A stretch of DNA of 64,000 bases from the NCBI GenBank assembly GCA_963744845.1, contig CAVUVE010000011.1, positions 1 through 64,000 on the forward strand, in the 5' to 3' direction. A model generated the notes under the pieces. That model did no database searches. It saw only the letters and a list, made by a program, of their open reading frames with translations, and was not told the origin of the DNA. Both the position numbers and the translations under genes were made by a program. This DNA comes from Palsa-465 sp963744845. GTDB taxonomy: Bacteria > Actinomycetota > Thermoleophilia > Solirubrobacterales > Solirubrobacteraceae. Below are positions 49,375 to 55,863 of the stretch, piece by piece (position 1 is the first letter of the stretch; each line of letters opens with the position of its first letter).

Positions 49375-50247
49375 TTACTGCGCGGTGAGTACGGCCTGGA
49401 TCAGGCGGATGCGGTTCTGCTCGGCGTTGGCGACGAGGTTGGCTGCCTTGTGGGCGAAGTCGGGGACGAAGACATGCAGGCCGAGCGGACTTGGCGGTGC
49501 GGCGAAGAACGCACGCATTGCTTCGGCGGCTGCCTCGGTGAGGTCGTTCCAGGCCGAGACCGCGAAGCCGGCGCCTGCAGTCGCCTCGCGAAGCTCGTCG
49601 GGGGTGACCAGGTGGCTGTCCCGGGGATCCGTCGCCCACGGGACGGGGAAGGTGATCGGCTGCTCCGGTCCGGCGGTGACGTCCCAGAGCGCGAGGCGGC
49701 CGCCGGGCGTGAGCACTCGCCGGGCTTCGGCGTAGAGGCGTGACTTGTCGGCGACGTTCATCTGGACGTGCTGGCTGATGACAACGTCAAATGTGCCGTC
49801 GGCGAACGGGAGCTCGGTCACATCCGCGCGGCGGACCTCGATGCGGGAGCTGAGGCCGGCGGCGGTGTTGAGCCAGTCGGCGGTCTCGCAGTATTCGGCG
49901 GTGAGGTCGACGGCGGTGACGTGGCAGCCTGCCTCCGCCGCGAGCATGCGTGCGGTCCCGCCGATCCCGGTGCCGGCATCGAGCACGCGATCGCCGGCGC
50001 TCACACCCGCGAGCTGGATCAGCTGCACAGTCGCGATCCGGCCGAGAGAATGGAAATCCTCAAGCGGCGCGAGATCCGCGGGTGAGAGCCGTCGAGGGTT
50101 CTTCCCGGCCTCTCTGAGCGCCGACTCGATGTTCTCGCGGGTCAGGCCGGTGGCGTATTGGCGCTCGGCGGGATTTGTCGTCGTCGGATCGGCGCCGAGC
50201 CTCGAGCTGGCCTCGGTGGATAGCGGGGTGAGTCGGTGGGTGCTCAT
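49375..50247 (-). CDS. SAM-dependent class I methyltransferase
   Basis: 290 residues. ATG 50247 (MSTHRLTPLSTEASS) is preceded by AGGAGACAG; the frame is open to 50283. The Rossmann methyltransferase motifs are motif I RVLDAGTGIGGTARMLA, motif II region VTAVDLTAEYCETADWLN, post-II RADVTELPFADGTFDVVISQHVQMNV, and motif III EARRVLTPGGRLALWDV. It resembles sarcosine/sterol/quinone C- or N-methyltransferases of the UbiE type. It follows the MFS exporter gene with a 32-base gap and is probably co-transcribed, which suggests modification linked to export or resistance. Substrate unknown. Confidence 0.92.
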   Translation of the reverse strand: MSTHRLTPLSTEASSRLGADPTTTNPAERQYATGLTRENIESALREAGKNPRRLSPADLAPLEDFHSLGRIATVQLIQLAGVSAGDRVLDAGTGIGGTARMLAAEAGCHVTAVDLTAEYCETADWLNTAAGLSSRIEVRRADVTELPFADGTFDVVISQHVQMNVADKSRLYAEARRVLTPGGRLALWDVTAGPEQPITFPVPWATDPRDSHLVTPDELREATAGAGFAVSAWNDLTEAAAEAMRAFFAAPPSPLGLHVFVPDFAHKAANLVANAEQNRIRLIQAVLTAQ

Positions 50248-50279
50248 GGTGTTCTGTCTCCTGTCGCTTAGAGGTGGGT

Positions 50280-51848
50280 TCACGCGTGTGCCGCAGCCGT
50301 GGCCGGCGTCGGTGGTGTGGGGATCTCTGGGGTGTCGCCGCGGCTGGTGGTTGGCTGGGCGGGCAGCAGCAGCAGCGCCATCACGCCGCCGGCGGCGGCG
50401 ATGCCCGCGGCGACATAGTTGGCCGCGTGGAAGCCCTGGAAGAAGGCCGAGTTAGCGGCGTTGTGGATGGCTGAGGCGAGGAGCGGATGGCCGCCATGGG
50501 TCAGCTTGCCCGCGACTGTGAGCGCGGCGCCAACGGACGCGTGCGCGGTCCGCGCGACACTGGCGGGCAACCCCCCGGGGAGCGCACCGGTGAGCCGGCT
50601 GGCGTACAGCGACGCGTAGACGCTGCCGATCACGGCGACGCCGAGGGTGCCGCCCAAGAGGCGCGTGGCGTCGTTGACCGCCGACCCGACGCCCGCCTTC
50701 GCCGTCGGTACGACGCCCATGATCGCCTCGGTCGCTGGCGCGCTGGTGAGGCCCATCCCCGTCCCGAGAACGACCATCTGGGCGGCGATCGTCGCATAGC
50801 CGGTGCTGGCCGATGAGGTCGAGACCCACAGGTAGAACGCCGTCATCAAGAACAGACCGCAGGCAACGATCAGCTTCGTGCCGAACCGGACGGCCAGCTT
50901 GGTGCCGAGGATCGAGGAGATCGCGACGAATGAGGCGACTGGCAGCAGGCGCACGCCGGTGGACAGCGGCCCGTAGCCCTTTACGAACTGGAACAGCTGA
51001 GTGACCAGGAAGATGAACCCGGACAGCGCGAAGAACGAGATCGCGACAGAGGCGCTGGCGGCCGTGAACCGCGGGTTGCGGAACAGGCTCACGTCGAGCA
51101 TCGCGTGCTCGGTGCGCCTCTCCCAGGCCACGAACGCTGCCGCCAGCACTGTGGTCAGCGCGAAGCTCCCGAGCGTCCGCGCGCTACCCCAACCGTGGTT
51201 CGGGGCCTCGATGATCGCGTAGACGAGCAGCCCGATTGTCGCGGTCGACAGCGCGAACCCGGCGCGGTCGGCGCGGGGCGCGTGCGGGTCACGCGACGTC
51301 GGAACGTAGCGGGCAGCCAGGACACCGGCGCCGGCGGCGATCGGGACCATCGCGAAGAAGATGCTGCGCCAGTCGGAGAGCTCCAGCAGCCAGCCGCCGA
51401 CGATCGGCCCGAGCGCGATCGCCATGCCGGTGATCGCGCCCCACAAGCCGATCGCCCGGGCGCGCTCACCCCGCTCGATGAACACGTTGGTGATCAGCGA
51501 CAGCGTCGACGGGAACACCATCGCCGCACCGACGCCCATCACCGAGCGCGCCGCGATCAGCTCACCGGGACTGTCCGTCAGCCCGCCCGCCAGGCTGGCC
51601 AGACCGAAGACCGCTAGGCCGGCCAGCAGCATCCCCTTGCGCCCGAACCGGTCAGACAGGCTCCCCGCCGCCAGCACCGAGCCGGCGAACAGCAAATTGA
51701 AAGCGTCCACGATCCACTGCAGCTGCGAGTCCGACGCGTGTAGCTGGCGCACGAGCGACGGCAAGGCGACGTTGACGATCGTGGTGTCGAGATTGATCAC
51801 AAACGCCGCCAGCAGCAGCGAGATCAGGATCAGGGGCCTGCGCTTCAT
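50280..51848 (-). CDS. MFS drug-efflux transporter, DHA2 (14-helix) type
   Basis: 522 residues from ATG 51848 behind GAGGAG. Fourteen hydrophobic segments. Motif A is GSLSDRFGRKGMLLAG after helix 2, motif D1 is INLDTTIVNVALPSLVRQL in helix 1, and motif C-like GLWGAITGMAIALGPIVGGWLL is in helix 5; these are typical of EmrB/QacA exporters. Divergent from an HxlR-type regulator, with two similar palindromes between them, so it is a regulated efflux pump. The downstream methyltransferase is likely in the same transcript. Substrate unknown. Confidence 0.94.
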   Translation of the reverse strand: MKRRPLILISLLLAAFVINLDTTIVNVALPSLVRQLHASDSQLQWIVDAFNLLFAGSVLAAGSLSDRFGRKGMLLAGLAVFGLASLAGGLTDSPGELIAARSVMGVGAAMVFPSTLSLITNVFIERGERARAIGLWGAITGMAIALGPIVGGWLLELSDWRSIFFAMVPIAAGAGVLAARYVPTSRDPHAPRADRAGFALSTATIGLLVYAIIEAPNHGWGSARTLGSFALTTVLAAAFVAWERRTEHAMLDVSLFRNPRFTAASASVAISFFALSGFIFLVTQLFQFVKGYGPLSTGVRLLPVASFVAISSILGTKLAVRFGTKLIVACGLFLMTAFYLWVSTSSASTGYATIAAQMVVLGTGMGLTSAPATEAIMGVVPTAKAGVGSAVNDATRLLGGTLGVAVIGSVYASLYASRLTGALPGGLPASVARTAHASVGAALTVAGKLTHGGHPLLASAIHNAANSAFFQGFHAANYVAAGIAAAGGVMALLLLPAQPTTSRGDTPEIPTPPTPATAAAHA

Positions 51849-51870
51849 GACTCCTCCTCAGGATGGTCAG

Positions 51871-51922
51871 CTTGCGTCATGCAAGCCAGACTACGCAGGT
51901 GGGCTGGCTTTTGTCAAGCAAG
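51871..51922. promoter_or_regulatory. Paired operator sites for the HxlR-type regulator
   Basis: CTTGCGTCATGCAAG (51871-51885) is a palindrome with arms CTTGC/GCAAG. CTTTTGTCAAGCAAG (51908-51922) is a second, imperfect copy 37 bases on. Both lie in the 91-base spacer between the divergent MFS and HxlR genes. Confidence 0.6.
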
Positions 51923-51939
51923 TCAGATACGATTGGCAT

Positions 51940-52413
51940 GTGCTCCAACGCGACTATCCCGAACAGGTGTGCTCGATCGCGCGATCACTCGAGGTCATCG
52001 GGGAGCGATGGACTTTGCTGATCCTCCGCGACGCCCTCGTCGGCCTAACGCGGTTCGAGGAGTTCCAGGCGAAGCTCGGTATTGCCAGCAACGTCCTTAC
52101 CAACCGACTGAAGCGATTGTGCGATGAGGAGCTGCTCGAACGCGTTGCGGACCCCGAGCGGCCCGGCCGGCCGAAGTACGTGCTCACTGACAAGGGACGC
52201 GAGCTCGGCCCCGCCCTGATCGTGCTCATGAAATGGGGCGACCGCCACTACCCCACGCCCGGCGGCCCACCCCGACTCACCCTCCACGCCAACTGCGGCG
52301 GCAACATCGGCTCCGACCTCCGCTGCGACCGGTGCGGCAAACACGCGGCGCGCGGAGAGGTCGAGCTCCCGCCCGGCCCTGGGGCGCCAAACGGCGAGCA
52401 CGCCGGACGATGA
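51940..52413 (+). CDS. HxlR-family transcriptional regulator
   Basis: 157 residues from GTG 51940 (VLQRDYPEQVCSIARSLEVIGERWTLLILRDAL). The whole is a typical HxlR winged helix: conserved early Cys, G-x-R-W-T-x-L-I-L-R-D, FEEFQAKLGIASNVLTNRLKRLCDEELLERV, and YVLTDKGRELGPALIVLMKWGDRHYP. A C-terminal extension with CGG and CDRCGK (four Cys) could hold zinc. Many relatives sense quinones or electrophiles through the Cys near the N-terminus. Divergent from the MFS exporter; likely its repressor. Its TGA lies just before the right 25-bp direct repeat. Confidence 0.93.
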   Translation: MLQRDYPEQVCSIARSLEVIGERWTLLILRDALVGLTRFEEFQAKLGIASNVLTNRLKRLCDEELLERVADPERPGRPKYVLTDKGRELGPALIVLMKWGDRHYPTPGGPPRLTLHANCGGNIGSDLRCDRCGKHAARGEVELPPGPGAPNGEHAGR

Positions 52414-52416
52414 GCA

Positions 52417-52441
52417 TCGAGCCCCACCGGCGGCATCGCGA
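52417..52441 (+). repeat. 25-bp direct repeat, right copy (candidate att site)
   Basis: Identical to 46661-46685. It starts three bases after the HxlR coding region and is 9 bases before the stop of the next minus-strand gene. The shared ATGAGCATC preceding both copies (46630 and 52410) is also notable. Confidence 0.65.
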
Positions 52442-52450
52442 GCAACACCT

Positions 52451-53308
52451 TCACCAGGTGGCGGGTGTGAGGAGCTCGGTGCGGTGGGCCAGGGCCCAGT
52501 CGGTGAAGCTGCGCGCCGGGCGGCTCGTGACTGTGGTGATGTCACCGGTCGTCTCGGAGTTGTACGGCTCCAGGGTCGAGCGGAATTGCTCGACGATGGC
52601 CTGCGCCAGCTCTTCGGGCATGCCGTAGGACACCATCTGCGCGACCATGGCGGCCGGATCGGCTTCGGCGTAGCGCAGGTCGCGGTCGAGCACCTGGCTG
52701 AGGATTGCGATCTGGTCGGGGGGGCTGAGCGGTTCTGGGCCGGTGAGCTCGTAGACCTGGTGGTTGTGGCCGTCCTGGGTGAGGCAGGCCGCGGCGACCG
52801 CTGCGATGTCGGCCGGGTCGACGACCGCGGCTCGGCCAGCGGCGAAGGGGGCGTGAACGACCTGATCGGCCGCGATCATTCCCGCCCAATTGAGCGCGTT
52901 GGACATGTACGCGGTCGGCCGCAGAAACGTCCAGCCGATGCCGCTGTCGCGGATCGCGTCCTCGCCGGCCCGGTGCATGGTGGTGATCGGGTCGGTCGCG
53001 TCGTGTCCGACGCTGCGCACGGACAGTTTGACGATCCGCTCCACGCCCGCTTGCTGCGCCGCGGCGATGAGCCGGTGATCGTGTGCGGCGATGTTGAGCC
53101 CGTCGTTGAGCAGGAACACGGCGTGCACATCGTCCAGCACGGGTGCCAGGTCGCTGTCGCCGAGATCGGCCACGACCTTCTGGGTGCCGTCGGGGAAAAC
53201 CGCGCCAGGATTGCGGGTGAGGACCCGTATGTCGCCTGCCTGGGCGGGGAGGAGCGCTGCGATGAGTTCCGAGCCGACGTTGCCGGTGGCTCCGGTGATC
53301 AAAATCAT
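52451..53308 (-). CDS. NmrA-like NAD(P)-binding protein
   Basis: 285 residues from ATG 53308. An N-terminal Rossmann motif MILITGATGNVGSELIAALL (G-x-x-G-x-x-G) is followed by IRVLTRNPGAVFPDGTQKVVADLGD, a chain pattern of atypical short-chain dehydrogenases of the NmrA/QOR2 type. GWTFLRPTAYMSNALNW is the family helix-strand. The usual Tyr-x-x-x-Lys active site is missing, which suits a redox sensor or quinone-type reductase. It stands between the HxlR unit and a second exporter operon. Coupling to electrophile stress is a reasonable guess. Confidence 0.9.
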   Translation of the reverse strand: MILITGATGNVGSELIAALLPAQAGDIRVLTRNPGAVFPDGTQKVVADLGDSDLAPVLDDVHAVFLLNDGLNIAAHDHRLIAAAQQAGVERIVKLSVRSVGHDATDPITTMHRAGEDAIRDSGIGWTFLRPTAYMSNALNWAGMIAADQVVHAPFAAGRAAVVDPADIAAVAAACLTQDGHNHQVYELTGPEPLSPPDQIAILSQVLDRDLRYAEADPAAMVAQMVSYGMPEELAQAIVEQFRSTLEPYNSETTGDITTVTSRPARSFTDWALAHRTELLTPATW

Positions 53309-53451
53309 GAGTGTGGTCCTTGCTTGTGAGTGGTTTTCGGGGTGAGGTTGGAGTGGGCGCAGCTCCGCTGGCCGGAGCTGCGCCCCGCGACGAGACGGTG
53401 GGCCAGCTGTACTTCGTTTGGCGTCTGTGAGCGCCTGATCGGGGGAGGCGC

Positions 53452-54930
53452 TCAGCCCGCGGCGACGGGAACGGAGGCGGCGTCGGCGGCCTCGCCGATG
53501 CTGGCCACCTTTGAGTGCGTGTGGCTGTCGCGCGAGGAGATCAGCACGGCGGCGAGAATCGCTCCGGCGGCGGCGAAGCCGGCGCCGACGAGGAACGCCT
53601 GGTCAAAGCCTTTGGTCAGCGCCACGGCTGAGCTGTGGACGCCGGCGTGCAACAGGCTTTGGGTGCGGCTGTTGGCGATCGTCGCGAGGATCGCGAGCCC
53701 GAGCGCCCCGCCGATTTGCTGGGAGGTGTTGATCAGACCGGAGGCCAGCCCCGCCTCGTGTGGCCTGGTCCCGGTGACCGCGGCGATTGTCACGGACACG
53801 AATGCGAATCCGAACCCCAGGGCCGCCAGCAGCGACGGGCCGAGCACGTCGGCGGCGAACGAGCCGCCGCTGCCGGGCGCCTGGGAGAACCAGAGCAGGC
53901 CGCCGGCGACGAGCAGGAGCCCGGCGATCAGCGTCGGCCTGAACCCGATCCGGGTGACCAGCTGGGACGCGAGTCCGGCCGAGATGATGATTCCGACCGC
54001 CAGCGGAAGGTACGAGATTCCCGTCTTGATCGGCGAGTAGTGCAGGACGTTCTGGAGGTACAGCGAGATGAAGAAGAACATCGAGAACAGCGACATGCCG
54101 AGCAGGAGGCCGACGATGTCCGCGCCGCGCAGCGTCCGCAGGCGGAAGATGGAGAACGGCATCAGCGGCTGCCGCTGCCGGGACTCGATCAGCACGAAGG
54201 CGATCAGCAGCACGAACGCACCGGCGATGAGCAGCAGCGTCTCCGACGATCCCCAGCCGACAGTGACGGCGTTGACGATCGCGTAGACGAGCAGTGACAG
54301 GCCGGCGGTGACGGTGACCGCGCCGGGCAGGTCAAACGTCTTGGTGTCGTCGTCGGCGCGGCTCTCGATCAGCGTCCGGGGCGCCAGCGCTGCCGCTGCG
54401 AGGCCGACCGGGACGTTGACAAACAGAACCCAGCGCCAGTTCAGGCCGCTGGTCAGGATGCCGCCGAGCAGCACGCCGGCCGCGCCCCCGGCGCCGGCGA
54501 CGGCTCCCCAGATGCCGAGCGCTCGGTTGCGCTCGGCGCCTTCGGCGAAGGTGGTGGTGATGATCGACAGCGCGGCCGGTGAGACGATTGCGGCTCCGAG
54601 GCCCTGCATGGCGCGGGTGGCGATCAGCCATCCCTCCGATTGCGCCAGTCCACCGGCGAGTGAGGCGAGCGAGAAGACGACCAGGCCGACCATGAACATC
54701 CGCCGGCGTCCGAGCAGGTCGGCCATCCGACCGCCGAGCAGCAGGAAGCCTCCGAAGGCAAGCGCGTACGCGTTGACGACCCACGACAGGTCAGTGCGCG
54801 CGAAGTGAAGCGCCTGCCCGATGGACGGCAGCGCGACGTTGACGATCGAAGCGTCGATCACAACCACGAATTGCGTCATCGCCAGCAGTACGAGCGCGAG
54901 ATTCTTCCCGCGGGGCGTGTACGCGGTCAT
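53452..54930 (-). CDS. MFS drug-efflux transporter, DHA2 (14-helix) type
   Basis: 492 residues from ATG 54930, overlapping the cupin gene stop by four bases. Motif D1 is VVVIDASIVNVALPSIGQALHF, motif A is GGRMADLLGRRRMFMVG, motif C is GIWGAVAGAGGAAGVLLGGIL, and fourteen hydrophobic segments are present. The central linker SRADDDTKTFDLPGAV is typical of DHA2 proteins. It belongs to a minus-strand operon with a small conserved protein and a cupin. The divergent MalT-like regulator at 55864 may control it. Probably exports a toxic organic compound. Confidence 0.94.
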   Translation of the reverse strand: MTAYTPRGKNLALVLLAMTQFVVVIDASIVNVALPSIGQALHFARTDLSWVVNAYALAFGGFLLLGGRMADLLGRRRMFMVGLVVFSLASLAGGLAQSEGWLIATRAMQGLGAAIVSPAALSIITTTFAEGAERNRALGIWGAVAGAGGAAGVLLGGILTSGLNWRWVLFVNVPVGLAAAALAPRTLIESRADDDTKTFDLPGAVTVTAGLSLLVYAIVNAVTVGWGSSETLLLIAGAFVLLIAFVLIESRQRQPLMPFSIFRLRTLRGADIVGLLLGMSLFSMFFFISLYLQNVLHYSPIKTGISYLPLAVGIIISAGLASQLVTRIGFRPTLIAGLLLVAGGLLWFSQAPGSGGSFAADVLGPSLLAALGFGFAFVSVTIAAVTGTRPHEAGLASGLINTSQQIGGALGLAILATIANSRTQSLLHAGVHSSAVALTKGFDQAFLVGAGFAAAGAILAAVLISSRDSHTHSKVASIGEAADAASVPVAAG

Positions 54931-55487
54931 CGGCTCATCCCCAGCATCCGGCCCAAGCCCGACAACGACGCGAAGGCAAATCGCTGCAGGCGCGAGGTGC
55001 GGATGGCGGTCGGGTGGGCTTGGAACAGCATCGCTGCGTAGATCGCTTGACGCGGACTGTGAGGCGTTCCGGCGCCCATCTTTCCGGTCGATGTCAGCGA
55101 TGCCATGTCGCGAAAGAACCCTTCGTAGTCGAGGGCGGGGCGGTGGCGATTGATGAACCGCACCGGCTCATCGTGAGTGTTTCGCAGGGTGTGCCGGTGG
55201 CCGGGAGCCGCTGCGGCGCGCTCTCCGGGACCATAGGTACGCCAGGTGCCGTCGAGCTTGACGTCAAGTCGGCCCTCGACGATCTCAAAGCTGTCTTCAG
55301 CGTTGTCGTGCACGTGCACAGGGGGGCTGGGGCTGTGGGGACCCAGCCAGCTATCTGCCTCGAGAACTGCACCGTCGGTGTCCTCGCCGTTGTGCACGAT
55401 CTCCCAGCACATATCCTGGCCTGGGCGAAAGTCGATGCGCCGGGTCACGGTAGGGCGGTTTGCAGGGGTATGAGAAGCAGTGTTCAT
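54927..55487 (-). CDS. Cupin-domain protein
   Basis: 186 residues. ATG 55487 (MNTASHTPANRPTVT) has GGAG about eight bases upstream; ATG 55499 is the alternative. Cupin motif 1 is PPVHVHDNAEDSFEIVEGRLDVKLDG, and motif 2 is ERAAAAPGHRHTLRNTHDEP. The C-terminal third is helical (YEGFFRDMASLTSTGKMG, IYAAMLFQAHPTAIRT), a layout common in cupins encoded with MFS exporters and LuxR regulators. Coupled by a 4-base overlap to the exporter gene. Metal binding is likely; substrate unknown. Confidence 0.9.
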   Translation of the reverse strand: MNTASHTPANRPTVTRRIDFRPGQDMCWEIVHNGEDTDGAVLEADSWLGPHSPSPPVHVHDNAEDSFEIVEGRLDVKLDGTWRTYGPGERAAAAPGHRHTLRNTHDEPVRFINRHRPALDYEGFFRDMASLTSTGKMGAGTPHSPRQAIYAAMLFQAHPTAIRTSRLQRFAFASLSGLGRMLGMSR

Positions 55488-55498
55488 AAGGGGCTCCA

Positions 55499-55774
55499 TC
55501 AGGTCGTTGGTTCGCTATTGGCTATGTCCGGTCTCACGCTGGTCGGCAGACGGGCGATCTCCAGCAGCTCGAGGCCGAGCGCCTCGAGCTGGTGGATGAC
55601 GCCGTACAGAGCGCTCTGGTCCGGGAGCGAGCCGGTGAGCAGCGTGTCCTGTCCGCGGCTCGCCGCGGCCAGCGTCGGGAACGCTTGCATCAGCATCGGG
55701 CCGATCGGCCCGCGGACGCGGATCTCGTAGCGCCGCGGCTCGCGACCGCCGGCCGCTCTCTTGCTGGTTGACAT
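55499..55774 (-). CDS. Small conserved hypothetical protein
   Basis: 91 residues from ATG 55774 (MSTSKRAAGGREPRRYEI). A ferredoxin-like strand-helix-strand pattern (RRYEIRVRGPIGPMLMQAFPTLAAASRGQDTLLTGSLPDQSALYGVIHQLEALGLELLEI) is typical of a widespread actinobacterial family annotated hypothetical. It has the D-Q-S-x-L-Y-G-x-I-x-x-L-x-x-L-G-L-E-L core and is often encoded beside LuxR/MalT regulators and transporters. It ends 12 bases before the cupin start; first gene of the operon. Function unknown. Confidence 0.8.
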   Translation of the reverse strand: MSTSKRAAGGREPRRYEIRVRGPIGPMLMQAFPTLAAASRGQDTLLTGSLPDQSALYGVIHQLEALGLELLEIARLPTSVRPDIANSEPTT

Positions 55775-55863
55775 GTGATCAGCGTCGCCGTCCGGCGGAT
55801 GAGCGCGCATCGCATCGATCATGTGATTCCGACGGCCTGGTGCAACGGCGGCAGGATGCAACC

